64,000 bases of DNA from an uncultured Flavobacteriales bacterium (GTDB lineage: Bacteria; Bacteroidota; Bacteroidia; Flavobacteriales_D; Sanyastnellaceae). Below, piece by piece: positions 1-8,713 of this stretch. The translations under genes and the position numbers were made by a program. Each line of letters begins with the position of its first letter. The first letter of the stretch is position 1. Location of the stretch: the NCBI GenBank assembly GCA_938084585.1, contig CALKFF010000029.1, positions 55,391-119,390 on the forward strand, written 5' to 3'. Under the pieces are notes generated by a model. That model made no database searches. It was not told the DNA's origin and worked only from the letters and a program-made list of their open reading frames with translations.

Positions 1-1
1 G

Positions 2-868
2 TTGGTCGTGGGCAACCTGGAGTTGGGTGGCACGGGAAAAACCCCGCACGCCATGGATTTGGCCAAGCGGCTCGAATCGCGACTCGGAACCGGCACCGTC
101 GCCATCCTTTCCCGAGGACACGGACGTTCCTCCAAGCAGTTTCAATGGGTGGACAAGGCATGCACGTGGGAACAAGTGGGGGATGAACCTTGGATGATGG
201 CCCGGTCGCTTCGCTCCATCCCAGTTGCCGTCGGGGCCAACCGCCTCGAAGCCATGCGCGCCATGGCCCAAACCCGACCAGAACTCAAGGCCGTGGTGCT
301 CGACGACGGCATGCAGCACCGCGCCCTCGTCCCGGACCGCCTGGTCTGCTTGCAGTCGCGATCGAATGCCACTTGGGCTTCCGTCCTGCCCGCTGGGCCT
401 TGGAGGGATTTGCCATCGCGGCGGGGTGTGGCCCACCTCGTCGTTGCCACCCAACCCGACGTCCAAGGAGAAGTCCAGAGCCGCACAGTGGCCCACCCCC
501 CAACATGCGTTCATCCCACGCCTGCCGACACTCCTCTTGAACGTCCCGCTTTGCTGGTTACGGGCACCGCCCAACCTCAGCGCGTGGTGGCATCCGCAGT
601 TCACCTCAACGTGGCCCTGGCGGCGTGTGCACATTACCCGGACCACCATCCTTACTCGGCGCAAGACATCGAAGCGTGGCATGCCTACGGTCAAGCGCAT
701 GGCGTGCAGGACTTGGTGACCACCGCCAAGGACGCGGCGAGGCTCGACCCTTGGTTGACACAGCTGGATGGATGGCGTGTTTGGACCCTCCCTGTGGAGG
801 TGCAATGGGAGGATCAAGACGCGGTGGACAGGTTCCTCAACTCCTGGGTCCGCACCTTACCTTCGTGA
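2..868 (+). CDS. lpxK: Tetraacyldisaccharide 4'-kinase (LpxK), 5'-truncated by the window edge
   Basis: LpxK phosphorylates the 4' position of the tetraacyldisaccharide 1-phosphate intermediate of lipid A at the inner face of the cytoplasmic membrane. The visible protein begins inside the family's Walker A region, with GNLELGGTGKTP at about residues 4-15, and continues through an LDDGMQHR segment (about 100-107) typical of the family. About 45-50 N-terminal residues, including the usual membrane-associated helix, should lie left of position 1, so the TTG at position 2 is not a real start. The stop codon overlaps the promoter-like octamer of the next gene. Together with the LpxH-like gene 1.2 kb downstream this marks a lipid A locus. 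The assignment is firm; only the N-terminus is missing. Confidence 0.93.
   Translation: MVVGNLELGGTGKTPHAMDLAKRLESRLGTGTVAILSRGHGRSSKQFQWVDKACTWEQVGDEPWMMARSLRSIPVAVGANRLEAMRAMAQTRPELKAVVLDDGMQHRALVPDRLVCLQSRSNATWASVLPAGPWRDLPSRRGVAHLVVATQPDVQGEVQSRTVAHPPTCVHPTPADTPLERPALLVTGTAQPQRVVASAVHLNVALAACAHYPDHHPYSAQDIEAWHAYGQAHGVQDLVTTAKDAARLDPWLTQLDGWRVWTLPVEVQWEDQDAVDRFLNSWVRTLPS
858..865 (+). promoter_or_regulatory. TACCTTCG -7-like element, 4 nt before ATG
   Basis: TACCTTCG is followed by TGAC and then the ATG at 870. It matches the Bacteroidota -7 consensus TAnnTTTG except at one T. The spacing predicts a leaderless or nearly leaderless transcript. The element lies within the last codons of lpxK. 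Confidence 0.55.
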
Positions 869-869
869 C

Positions 870-2063
870 ATGACCCACGCTTTTTCCCGTTTCATGATCG
901 CGGCCACCTGTTGGGCCGCGGCCAGCGCTTGGATTGGTTGCGATTCGCCATCCGCCTCAGGACCTGCAGGAACCATTTCAGGAGAGATTCAAGGGGCCAA
1001 GCCAGGCAGCTCTGTCGTGCTTCGCAGCTTTCGTCGTGGAAACCTGGTCAACGTCGCGGAAGCTTCGTTGGATTCTGCCGGCAATTTCACCTTGACGCCA
1101 GAAAAAGCACTCGTATTGGGACACCACCAACTGGTCGTCAACCGCACGAATCCCCTGGTGCTCATCACCGACAGCACAGAACAAGTGCACGTGCGCGCTT
1201 CCGTCACGCCGCAGGGCAACTACCTCGTCGGGGCGGACATCGACGGTTCACCCAAGTCGGAGGAAGTGGCCGAATTGTACGACGTCATCATGCCCATCAC
1301 CGCCCGGCTGAAAGACGTGGAACGCCGAGGCCGTTCCGTGGATGTGACCAAGCGCCAAGAGGCCAAGACGCTGGCCGCCGCCATGGCCGACAGCATCAAT
1401 GCGGCAAGCCTGGCGTTTGCGGAAGCCCACGCGGGAAGCTTGGCTGCCCTGAATGCCCTGGAGGGGTTGGATCCCAAAGAACACAAAGAGCTCTTCAAGG
1501 CCACCCTGGCCGCGCTGGAAGGCGCGCACGCGGACAATTCATTCTTCCGCCAGGTCAAAGGCCAGTACGACCGAGCCAACAAGGCCCGGACCATCGACAT
1601 GACCCAAAAGCCCAAGCGCGGCACGAAAAACGGCAAATACGCGGCGGGCGACATGGCCCCCGACATCGTGATGAACGACCCTTCCGGGGTGGAGCGCAAA
1701 TTGAGCGACCTCCGCGGCAAGGTGATTCTCGTGGATTTTTGGGCGTCTTGGTGCGGACCTTGCCGGCGCGAAAACCCCAATGTGGTGCGCGCTTACGCCA
1801 AATACAAAGACCAAGGATTTGAGGTCTTCTCGGTCTCCTTGGACAGCAAAGCCGACCGTTGGGCCAGCGCCATCGAACAGGACCAACTCACTTGGCCCAA
1901 CCACGTGAGCGACTTGAAAGGCTGGCGCAACGCAGCCGCACAGGAGTACGGCATCAGCAGCATTCCTCACACGATGCTCATCGACCGCGACGGATCCATC
2001 TTGGCCACCCACCTCCGTGGCGGCGCCTTGGAGTCTTCCCTCCGCGGCATCTTCGGCGAGTGA
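870..2063 (+). CDS. TlpA-like thioredoxin-fold lipoprotein with N-terminal DUF4369-like region
   Basis: This 397-residue protein is probably a membrane-attached thiol-disulfide oxidoreductase facing the periplasm. The N-terminus has a hydrophobic stretch ending in WIGC near residue 24, a plausible though imperfect lipobox. Residues about 30-130 look like the DUF4369 domain commonly found before TlpA domains in Bacteroidota. A helical linker follows, then an AhpC/TSA-thioredoxin domain from about 275 with the active site WASWCGPC around 290-297 and a cis-proline segment SSIPHT near 370. The start at 870 is chosen because the upstream in-frame codons overlap lpxK and because a -7-like octamer sits 4 nt before it. 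Its last codons overlap the next start (TGATG), suggesting coupling. A close paralogue lies at 56124-56687. The substrate is unknown. Confidence 0.85.
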   Translation: MTHAFSRFMIAATCWAAASAWIGCDSPSASGPAGTISGEIQGAKPGSSVVLRSFRRGNLVNVAEASLDSAGNFTLTPEKALVLGHHQLVVNRTNPLVLITDSTEQVHVRASVTPQGNYLVGADIDGSPKSEEVAELYDVIMPITARLKDVERRGRSVDVTKRQEAKTLAAAMADSINAASLAFAEAHAGSLAALNALEGLDPKEHKELFKATLAALEGAHADNSFFRQVKGQYDRANKARTIDMTQKPKRGTKNGKYAAGDMAPDIVMNDPSGVERKLSDLRGKVILVDFWASWCGPCRRENPNVVRAYAKYKDQGFEVFSVSLDSKADRWASAIEQDQLTWPNHVSDLKGWRNAAAQEYGISSIPHTMLIDRDGSILATHLRGGALESSLRGIFGE

Positions 2064-2848
2064 TGCCACGCTGCGTCCACCTGGCTTCGGACCTGCATCT
2101 GGGCGCGCCCGACCCGGCCCGCTCTCGAGAACGTGAACGTGCGTTCGTCCGCTGGATGCGTGACGCCGCGGAAGGACGTGGGTTCGCCCAGGGCAAGCCC
2201 GCCACAGAACTCCACCTCGTCGGGGACATCTTCGACTTTTGGCACGAATACCACCACGTGGTGCCCAGAGGCGGTGCCCGCGTCATGGGCGCCATCGCAG
2301 AACTCACCGACGCCGGACTGCCCGTCCATTACCATGTGGGCAACCACGACCTCTGGACTTACGGCTACCTTGAAGAAGAACTTGGCGTCTCCATCCACCG
2401 CGAGCCCATCCTCTTGGATTGCGACGGCACGCTTTGCATGGTGGGGCATGGCGACGGACTCGGGCCAGGGGACGCCACCTACAAGGTGCTCAAGAAGGTG
2501 TTCACCTCCCCTTGGGGTCAAGCCCTCTTCAAGACCTTCCATCCGGACTGGGGGGTGAAACTGGCGCGGGACTGGTCCAAGCAAAGCCGCGCCCGTGGTG
2601 AGCACCCCATGGGCAAGTTGGAGGACGAACATTTGGTCCAACACGCCATGGCCGTGTTGGAGGATGTGGATGCGCCGTCGCCGGACGTGTTCATCTTTGG
2701 CCACCGCCACCACCCCGTCCACGCCCCCCTGCCCCAGGGCGACGCAGCCTACCTCAACTTGGGAGACTGGCTGACCCACATGACCTCTGCGGTGATTCAC
2801 GAAGGCAAAACAGAACTCATCGACCACAAGGAGGGCATCCAAGCCTGA
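2063..2848 (+). CDS. lpxH: UDP-2,3-diacylglucosamine diphosphatase-like metallophosphoesterase (LpxH family)
   Basis: LpxH hydrolyses UDP-2,3-diacylglucosamine to lipid X and UMP, an early lipid A step at the cytoplasmic side of the inner membrane. The 261-residue protein shows the calcineurin-like metal sites in order: SDLHLG (about 9-14), GDIFDFWHEY (about 54-63), GNHD (about 92-95), GHGD (about 128-131) and a C-terminal GHRHHP (about 219-224). The ATG overlaps the stop of the thioredoxin gene by one base, so the two are likely cotranslated. Its place next to lpxK supports a lipid A role. LpxH2-type relatives of unclear substrate cannot be excluded. A bidirectional hairpin terminator follows. 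Confidence 0.85.
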   Translation: MPRCVHLASDLHLGAPDPARSRERERAFVRWMRDAAEGRGFAQGKPATELHLVGDIFDFWHEYHHVVPRGGARVMGAIAELTDAGLPVHYHVGNHDLWTYGYLEEELGVSIHREPILLDCDGTLCMVGHGDGLGPGDATYKVLKKVFTSPWGQALFKTFHPDWGVKLARDWSKQSRARGEHPMGKLEDEHLVQHAMAVLEDVDAPSPDVFIFGHRHHPVHAPLPQGDAAYLNLGDWLTHMTSAVIHEGKTELIDHKEGIQA

Positions 2849-2860
2849 CCTTCCCCCAAC

Positions 2861-2892
2861 AAAAAGGGCCTCCCAGCGGGAAGCCCTTTTTT
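2861..2892. terminator. Bidirectional intrinsic terminator
   Basis: AAAAAGGGC pairs with GCCCTTTTT, and the inner TCCC pairs with GGGA around a short loop. It lies between two convergent genes, with a T run on each strand, so it can stop both the lpxK-lpxH unit and the minus-strand gene ending at 2912. Confidence 0.8.
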
Positions 2893-2911
2893 CATGAGGT
2901 CGTGTTCAAGC

Positions 2912-5900
2912 TCAGCGACGCACCACAAACTTGGCGGCACGACTCTGACCACCCTGCACCATGCGGACCACGTAGTGTCCTGGGGCGAGATCGTTCACAT
3001 CCAAAGTCAACTGACGCTCCCCTGTCATGGTGAAGGCCTCCTGCATCCAGCGACGTCCAGCCAAGTCGTAGACTTCGACTTCCACGTTGCCCTGAACACC
3101 CGTGGTTGGGAGGTTCAAGTCGCCACCCGCCGCAGGGTTGGGGTACACGTTCCAAGACTCTTGGAAGGCCACAGGTTCCTCTTCCTCCACGTCGGCTGCG
3201 ATGCCGCTGACGAAGATGCCACGGCCGTGTGTGCCCGCGTAGATGGCGACGCTGTTGGTGACGTTGCTCCACACGTGGGACTCACGGAACTGCTGCTTCA
3301 AGTCAAAGACAGGCGCAGTCACCACGTCATGGCCGGTGGACATGCCGAGGTTGCTGTAGTTCCAGTCGTCGCCTCCGTTGTCGGTCACGAACACCCCGAA
3401 CTCCGTGCCCACCACGAGGGTGGCGCCAGAAGCGTCGTTGGCGTCGACCACCACGTCGTAGCAAGGCATGCTTGACAACGAGGCGTCCCAAATGTTGTTC
3501 CACGTCACGTCGTCTGACAACGCGTTGAACGATTCGCGCACTTTTCCGGTGGAGCCGCCGTACCCACCCACGGTGACCACCACGTGATTCGCGTCGTTGG
3601 GGTCGATGCTCAATCCGGTGACCGCACCTCCAGCTTGGCTCAAAATGGTTTCCACCTCGAGGGCGCCATTGTCGACGTCCTCTTGCGAGTACACGTCACG
3701 CAAACCGGTCACGCGGGTCACTTGGCCGTTCCAGCCGGTGAAGAACATCACGTTGCCCGCCTCGTCGCCGGTCTCGACAAACTCGATGGCCTTGGTGCCG
3801 TTCCATCCGGAAGGCGCGTCGGCGATGCGGATCCAAGAGGGCGTGGTGTTGAAGTTCAACACATCGCGGGAGATCCAAACCCCGAGGTTTTGGTTGTCGT
3901 ACGCACGCAATCCGATGCAGAACATGCTTGTGTAAGGGTCGGTCACACGAATGCGCTCTGGCACGTTGGTCAACACGTCTGAGGGGTAGTGGTACGTGGT
4001 GTCGCACACCTGGTACTCGTCGTAGACCGTGGTCACCACGTAGGTGGTGTCGTACAAGCCTGTGGCCACTTCCACCACCGTCTCGATGGTTTCGTCGCCC
4101 ACTTGGGTGTACAGGGTGTCGGTCACCACAATCTCGTTTGTGAACATGATGCTGTCCACGCCGATGGAATCTGAGAATTGCTGGCAGTCCACCGCCATCT
4201 CGCCCTCTTGGGGAGCGAGCCAGAAGTAGTCGGGGTCTTCGGTCAGCGGCTCGTCCAAAATCCGCTCTGGACGCACCAACTCTTCCCAGAAGTGAAGGGT
4301 GTCGTCCTCCGACATGGCGAACTCAAAGGGCAAGTTTTGGCTTGCGGTCTCCAGCGTGAAGGTGCCTCCCACAGAATCTTGTCCGAAGGTGTTCACCAAA
4401 ATCACAGACTGTTGGCTGTGCGCGTCGTCGAAGTTCTCGTACAACCGGGAGCACGAGTAGAATTGACCCAAGTCGTTGGCCAAGCCATCGCCGTCGGTGT
4501 CCACGAAGTAATCTGTGAAGCTGTCGTCCAAAATCGCGCCGGCGTTGTTCACTTCACCTGGGGCGTAGGTGCCACGCACGAACCCGCCGTACTGAGATGC
4601 GGCCGTCCAGGCGTAGTTGTAACCAGTCGCCTCGGTGACGTGGCTGATGGTGGCGTCGAATCCGTCGCCGCCGTTCACCTCCACCGCCATTTGTTCGCTC
4701 AAGAAGGACCCGTCTGAAGGGATCAACAAGCTTCCGTTGTCCTGGGTGCCACCGAGCACCTCTTGGCCAGCACCGTGTGCGATGCCGTAGAACTGGGTCA
4801 CGTTGTAGTTGCGGTTGCAGGCGGTGTAAGATTCGCCGTTGTCGTCGCTGCGGTAGATGCCGCCGTCGGTCGCGATGTACATGGTGCCGTCTTGCAAGAA
4901 GCGCACCTCGTGAATGTCTGCGTGGACGCCGTAAGCGAAGCCTGGCGCGTCGAATGGCGCAGCAGCAGGTTCAGCTTGTTGGTAGGGACCGGAACGCCAC
5001 AACTCGATGCCACCCACAAACGCGAGGTTGGGGTCGGCCTTGCTGATGCCGAGGGCCAAGTCGTACTTGCCTTGATTCCGGGGGAGTGGGGTGGCGGTGT
5101 CGATCTCGCCGGGCCACACGTTGGACCAGCTGCCGGATTGGCCTGCGTTGTCGCTGTGGAACAACCCGTAGAAGAAGCCGCCTGAGGTGGCGTACACCGC
5201 AAACGCGTTGTAGTTGCCGTTCTCGTCGGCAGTCAGGGCGATGTCCACACGTGCACGGCCCACGCCGCTCTGAGGTGGGTTGCCGTCCTGGCCGCTTCCT
5301 TGGGAAATCAATTCGAGGTCTGCAAAATTTCCATTGATGGAGCGGTACACACGGCCGTTCACACCGGCCACGAGGCAGTATGAACCGTCAGGGGCGATGG
5401 CCACGTCAGACGCTGCGCTGGGGGCGTTGGTGCCGCCCTGAACTTCGTTGAGGTCTCCGTTCGTGATGGAGCCGTACCCGCTGGCCGACGCAAACCACAC
5501 GCGGTCGTCGTTGTTGGGGTCGGCAATCAATGCGTCTGTCGCCGTGAAGCTGCCAGAGCCTGACACCTGCTCCCAAGACGCACCTGCGTCTGTGGAACGC
5601 CAGATGCCCTCGCCACGGAATCCGGAATCGCCTTCACCTGAAGCACCTTCCCACGCGGTGCCTGTGCCCACGTAGAGGTCGCCGTTGCCCGCCAACGCGA
5701 TGGATCCGACCATCAAGCTGGGGAAGGTGGTGATTTGGGTCCAGTTGTCGCCGCGGTTCATGGATTTCCACAATCCGCCGGACACCGAACCTGCGTAGAG
5801 CCCGTTGGCGCCAAAGGGCTCAATGGCGCGTGTACGTCCACCGATGTTGTCTGGTCCGAGCTCGTGCCATGAGAGGCTTGAGGCTTTGGCGGCCAAATCG

Positions 5901-6145
5901 CGCTTGGCCTTCTTTTCCACCTTCTGGCGGAGTTCCGCAAGTCCGGCGTAGTCGACCACACCGTTCTCGTCGCCGAGCAACGCTTGGCGGATTTCGAGCG
6001 CGCCGTTGGGCTCGGCGGCTTTCTCCTGGAGACGTGGGCTGTACGCTTCAGACTCTGAGTTGGACAGGGTGAACCATCCCATCACGGACAGGCCGAGGAT
6101 GGCGGTTCCAGCAGCAACGCTGCGCAAGGTTGAATTCAACATCAT
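2912..6145 (-). CDS. Large exported BNR/VPS10-type beta-propeller protein with T9SS type A sorting domain
   Basis: This 1077-residue protein starts with a signal-peptide-like segment (hydrophobic residues about 8-27). From about residue 90 it carries repeated propeller-like motifs, such as GGLWKSMNRGDNW, GIWRSTDAGASWEQV, GGIYRSDDNGESY and FGVFVTDNGGDDW. These resemble the Asp-box/sortilin repeats of secreted WD40/YVTN/BNR-like proteins. A segment at about 480-760 has no clear repeat. The C-terminus from about 999 begins NVYPNPAAGG and ends KFVVRR, the usual type A sorting tail cleaved at the cell surface by the T9SS. The protein is therefore probably secreted or anchored on LPS. Its ligand or enzymatic role is unknown; the family includes glycosidase-like and adhesin-like members. 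It is monocistronic and shares the terminator at 2861-2892. Confidence 0.85.
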   Translation of the reverse strand: MMLNSTLRSVAAGTAILGLSVMGWFTLSNSESEAYSPRLQEKAAEPNGALEIRQALLGDENGVVDYAGLAELRQKVEKKAKRDLAAKASSLSWHELGPDNIGGRTRAIEPFGANGLYAGSVSGGLWKSMNRGDNWTQITTFPSLMVGSIALAGNGDLYVGTGTAWEGASGEGDSGFRGEGIWRSTDAGASWEQVSGSGSFTATDALIADPNNDDRVWFASASGYGSITNGDLNEVQGGTNAPSAASDVAIAPDGSYCLVAGVNGRVYRSINGNFADLELISQGSGQDGNPPQSGVGRARVDIALTADENGNYNAFAVYATSGGFFYGLFHSDNAGQSGSWSNVWPGEIDTATPLPRNQGKYDLALGISKADPNLAFVGGIELWRSGPYQQAEPAAAPFDAPGFAYGVHADIHEVRFLQDGTMYIATDGGIYRSDDNGESYTACNRNYNVTQFYGIAHGAGQEVLGGTQDNGSLLIPSDGSFLSEQMAVEVNGGDGFDATISHVTEATGYNYAWTAASQYGGFVRGTYAPGEVNNAGAILDDSFTDYFVDTDGDGLANDLGQFYSCSRLYENFDDAHSQQSVILVNTFGQDSVGGTFTLETASQNLPFEFAMSEDDTLHFWEELVRPERILDEPLTEDPDYFWLAPQEGEMAVDCQQFSDSIGVDSIMFTNEIVVTDTLYTQVGDETIETVVEVATGLYDTTYVVTTVYDEYQVCDTTYHYPSDVLTNVPERIRVTDPYTSMFCIGLRAYDNQNLGVWISRDVLNFNTTPSWIRIADAPSGWNGTKAIEFVETGDEAGNVMFFTGWNGQVTRVTGLRDVYSQEDVDNGALEVETILSQAGGAVTGLSIDPNDANHVVVTVGGYGGSTGKVRESFNALSDDVTWNNIWDASLSSMPCYDVVVDANDASGATLVVGTEFGVFVTDNGGDDWNYSNLGMSTGHDVVTAPVFDLKQQFRESHVWSNVTNSVAIYAGTHGRGIFVSGIAADVEEEEPVAFQESWNVYPNPAAGGDLNLPTTGVQGNVEVEVYDLAGRRWMQEAFTMTGERQLTLDVNDLAPGHYVVRMVQGGQSRAAKFVVRR

Positions 6146-6285
6146 GGATTCGGTCTAGATTCAGGCAAAAAGACGCCCGGAAGTTACAACAGAAGAACCT
6201 CCCGGATTCTCCAAAAGTCGCCTCGTGTGGAAGGAGTGAACGGCTCAAGGGCGAGAGTCTCGCTTCCTCGAGCATGGGATGCAGT

Positions 6286-7188
6286 TCAGACCACGTGCTT
6301 TTCCGCGTGGTACGAGGAGCGCACAAGCGGCCCACTCTCCACATGGCGGAAGCCTTTCTCCTTCCCAATGGCCTCCAATTCCGCGAACACGTCCGGGTGG
6401 ATGAACTCCACCACAGGAAGGTGCTTTGGGGTCGGTTGCAGGTACTGTCCCAAAGTGATGACCTGGCATCCCACGCTTCGCAGGTCGTCCATGGTCTCCA
6501 CCACTTCGTCGAAGGTCTCGCCCAAGCCAAGCATCACCCCGCTTTTGGTGCGGAGGCCGGCGTCAGACAAGCGCTTGATGACTTCGAGGCTGCGGTCGTA
6601 TTTGGCTTGAATGCGCACAGACTTCGTCAGGCGACGCACCGTTTCCAAGTTGTGCGACACCACCTCAGGTGCCACTTGGATGATGTGCTGGAGGTTGGCC
6701 CACTTTCCGGCAAAGTCAGGGATGAGCGTTTCCAGGGTCGTGCCCGGGCTCTGGTGGCGGATGGCGCGCACCGTTTGGGCCCAAATCTCGGCGCCACCGT
6801 CGGGCAAATCGTCCCGGTCCACGGACGTGATGACGGCGTGCTTCACCCCCATGAGCTTGACCGAGTTCGCCACGCGGCCGGGCTCAAAAACGTCGACCTC
6901 CTCCGGCTTGCCGGTGACCACATTGCAGAATCCGCAGCTGCGGGTGCAGATGTTGCCCAGGATCATGAACGTGGCCGTCCCTTCCCCCCAGCACTCGCCC
7001 ATGTTGGGGCAATGTCCGCTCTCGCAAATCGTGTGAAGCTTGTGCTCCGATACAATGTTGCGCACCTCGCGGTAGGCCTCTCCAGTGGGCAGTTTGACCC
7101 GAAGCCACTTGGGCTTGGGCACGCGCTGCTTGGGGGCGCCGTTGGAAGAACCTTCTTGTCCAGAGTTTCCGGGTGAGCCTGCGGTCAT
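6286..7188 (-). CDS. lipA: Lipoyl synthase (LipA)
   Basis: LipA is a radical SAM enzyme that inserts two sulfurs into octanoyl groups on lipoyl domains of 2-oxoacid dehydrogenases and the glycine cleavage system, in the cytoplasm. The 300-residue protein has both iron-sulfur sites: the auxiliary cluster cysteines in [12 protein letters not shown] (about 54-65) and the radical SAM motif CTRSCGFC (about 81-88). Further LipA signatures are [12 protein letters not shown] and a C-terminal [11 protein letters not shown] containing the conserved RSSY. The first 25 residues are a low-complexity Gly/Ser/Pro extension. The ATG is preceded by GACCTTTG plus 4 nt. The 140-nt gap to the divergent-side neighbour at 6145 holds no other gene that I can see. 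Confidence 0.96.
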   Translation of the reverse strand: MTAGSPGNSGQEGSSNGAPKQRVPKPKWLRVKLPTGEAYREVRNIVSEHKLHTICESGHCPNMGECWGEGTATFMILGNICTRSCGFCNVVTGKPEEVDVFEPGRVANSVKLMGVKHAVITSVDRDDLPDGGAEIWAQTVRAIRHQSPGTTLETLIPDFAGKWANLQHIIQVAPEVVSHNLETVRRLTKSVRIQAKYDRSLEVIKRLSDAGLRTKSGVMLGLGETFDEVVETMDDLRSVGCQVITLGQYLQPTPKHLPVVEFIHPDVFAELEAIGKEKGFRHVESGPLVRSSYHAEKHVV

Positions 7189-7192
7189 GGTG

Positions 7193-7200
7193 CAAAGGTC
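7193..7200 (-). promoter_or_regulatory. GACCTTTG -7-like element, 4 nt before lipA
   Basis: On the minus strand GACCTTTG is followed by CACC and the lipA ATG. It differs from TAnnTTTG only at the first base. The same octamer-CACC arrangement recurs at 46604 and 59772. Confidence 0.55.
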
Positions 7201-7212
7201 GGAAAGGAATCC

Positions 7213-7989
7213 TCAGCTTCGTGCGTCGCCCAATCCCTTGGCAGACCATTGTGCACCCCAAGCGTAGCGCAACAGGAACGTGAATTGCATTCGCCGGGGT
7301 GCCACAAACGCCATGATTTCCACGGGGCGCCAATACACGTCCGCATGCAACCCCACGTCCAGGGTTCGGGTGACCGTGCGAGTCTCGCTGAATTCAAAGC
7401 TGACGGTCTGCCCCAAGGACACCCCCGGATTCCACGTCAAGCTCTCCAGGCCGTTGACCCAAGGGGCCCGGCCGTAAATCCGATCTGAGAAATGCTCCTC
7501 CGGCACGTAACGCTCGACTTGCAGGGAGGTGTATGGAATCTCAGGGTATCCGATTTCCAAAAACACCGGCTTGGCGATGCCCAACACGGCGCCCAGGCTT
7601 CTCGTGTGAGAGACGGTGACCCCGCCACGGCGGTATTTCTCCGCCACGACCGACTCCTTGTAGCGTTGAAGGCGCAAGGCGTGGAAGGCGTTGACCTTGC
7701 CAAAGACGTAAGGCAAGCCCTCCTCGTACACCGGGTTCCGGGTTTTTTCCTCTTTCAAGTGGCGCACGAACACGAGCTCACCTTGCCACCCTCGGACGAC
7801 GAACGCCCCGTCGAAAGTGCCGCGCTGAAATCCCACGCCCGCCCCCTGGCTGTGCAAGGTGACGTGGAAGCGTCCGGCGTCGGTGAGCACCACATCGGCC
7901 CCTTCGCCAAAGACCGCGTCGAAGCCTGTGGTTTGGGCTCGCGCCCCAAACGCACCGAGCGCGAAGACCACAATCAGCCACGCCCTCAT
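7213..7989 (-). CDS. Exported protein of unknown function, possibly an outer-membrane barrel
   Basis: I do not recognise a named family. From the ATG at 7989 the 258-residue protein begins MRAWLIVVFALGAFGARAQ, a clean signal peptide with an Ala-Arg-Ala cleavage region. The rest alternates polar and hydrophobic residues and is rich in aromatic ends of strands, and the last third (VSFEFSETRTV, LHADVYWRP, MQFTFLLRYAW) looks like amphipathic beta strands. This suggests a small outer-membrane barrel or surface protein. An in-frame ATG at 8031 would add 14 residues in front of the signal peptide. I prefer 7989 because of the signal peptide, although a -7-like octamer (8038-8045) lies 6 nt before the longer start. 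It is divergent from the OsmC-type gene and ends 24 nt before lipA. Confidence 0.65.
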   Translation of the reverse strand: MRAWLIVVFALGAFGARAQTTGFDAVFGEGADVVLTDAGRFHVTLHSQGAGVGFQRGTFDGAFVVRGWQGELVFVRHLKEEKTRNPVYEEGLPYVFGKVNAFHALRLQRYKESVVAEKYRRGGVTVSHTRSLGAVLGIAKPVFLEIGYPEIPYTSLQVERYVPEEHFSDRIYGRAPWVNGLESLTWNPGVSLGQTVSFEFSETRTVTRTLDVGLHADVYWRPVEIMAFVAPRRMQFTFLLRYAWGAQWSAKGLGDARS

Positions 7990-8037
7990 TGCCTGCAGGC
8001 CCGTTTCAGATGTTGTGTTCCAGATGCGCATCGCTCA

Positions 8038-8045
8038 CGAAGTTA
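8038..8045 (-). promoter_or_regulatory. TAACTTCG -7-like element for the minus-strand exported protein
   Basis: Read on the minus strand, TAACTTCG lies 6 nt before the ATG at 8031 and about 48 nt before the preferred ATG at 7989. It matches TAnnTTTG at seven of eight positions. Confidence 0.4.
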
Positions 8046-8061
8046 GGTGCATCTTGCGCTC

Positions 8062-8499
8062 ATGTCGAACCCAGACTCCCCCACCTGGAACTACAAAGTG
8101 TCCTACGTCGATCCGTTGCGCACGGAGAACACGCACCTCAAGTCAGGCCAAACACTCCTCACCGACGCCCCCACAGACAACCACGGCTTGGGCGAGGCGT
8201 TTTCCCCCACGGACCTCCTGAGCACGTCTCTCGCGGCGTGTGTCATGACCATCATGGGCATCCACGTCCATGGCAAGGACTACGACCTGCTTGGCATCGA
8301 CACCCAAGTCCAAAAAACAATGGCGGCCAACCCCCGTCGGGTCGCCGCCATCGTGATGGAGTTGGACGTTCGCGTGTCTGCACAAGCGACCGACCAAGAT
8401 TTGAAGGTGCTCGAGCGCGTGGCTCGGGCATGTCCTGTTGCGCAGAGTTTGCACCCCGACGTCAAGCAGGATCTGACGTTTCGATTTGTCCGAGCTTAA
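8062..8499 (+). CDS. OsmC/Ohr family protein
   Basis: OsmC-family proteins are cytoplasmic thiol peroxidases acting on organic hydroperoxides, or relatives of unknown substrate. The 145-residue product has the family's two conserved cysteines: one in SLAACVMTIMG (about 51-61) and one in ARACPVAQSLHPDV (about 121-134). The spacing and the CVMT and CPV contexts fit the OsmC branch better than Ohr. The ATG at 8062 is preferred to the GTG at 8047. A weak -7-like CATCTTGC sits 4 nt upstream of it. The last four bases overlap the stop of the small minus-strand lipoprotein gene at the palindrome TTAA. Confidence 0.85.
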   Translation: MSNPDSPTWNYKVSYVDPLRTENTHLKSGQTLLTDAPTDNHGLGEAFSPTDLLSTSLAACVMTIMGIHVHGKDYDLLGIDTQVQKTMAANPRRVAAIVMELDVRVSAQATDQDLKVLERVARACPVAQSLHPDVKQDLTFRFVRA

Positions 8500-8618
8500 C
8501 GGACTTCAGCCGTCGGTGCTTCAGCGTAAGCCGCACATGAAGTGTACAACGTGCCGCAAGAGCTGAGCGCTGCGGCGGTCAAAAGCACAATGGCTGCGAT
8601 GCGAAGGGTGCGTTGCAT
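8496..8618 (-). CDS. Tiny lipoprotein (40 residues)
   Basis: Reading the minus strand from the ATG at 8618 gives a 40-codon frame beginning MQRTLRIAAIVLLTAAALSSC. It has a basic N-terminus, a hydrophobic core and the lipobox LSSC, with Cys21 as the lipidation site. The mature part is only about 20 residues: CGTLYTSCAAYAEAPTAEVR. Short lipoproteins with a CGT...C..Y pattern occur in Bacteroidota, but I cannot name a function. The stop TAA (8496-8498) overlaps the stop of the OsmC-type gene in the same TTAA. The codon usage resembles its neighbours. It is likely real because the signal peptide and lipobox are complete. Confidence 0.65.
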   Translation of the reverse strand: MQRTLRIAAIVLLTAAALSSCGTLYTSCAAYAEAPTAEVR

Positions 8619-8699
8619 GGGGATTGTGTTTGAGAGGGTTTGAAGAATTTTTGCCCCTTTACGCCGGCGCATTCCAAAAGGTTACACCCTCGCCCGAAT

Positions 8700-8707
8700 T
8701 ACCTTCG
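8700..8707 (+). promoter_or_regulatory. TACCTTCG -7-like element, 6 nt before the GWxTD gene
   Basis: TACCTTCG is followed by TGTCCG and the ATG at 8714. It is the same octamer found 4 nt before 870 and 44247. Confidence 0.5.
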
Positions 8708-8713
8708 TGTCCG

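Noticed and set aside
6146..6285. Possible small gene or RNA between the T9SS gene and lipA
   Set aside because: No convincing frame, signal peptide or terminator-backed structure was found; the GCGAGA/TCTCGC inverted repeat at about 6253-6265 is too short.
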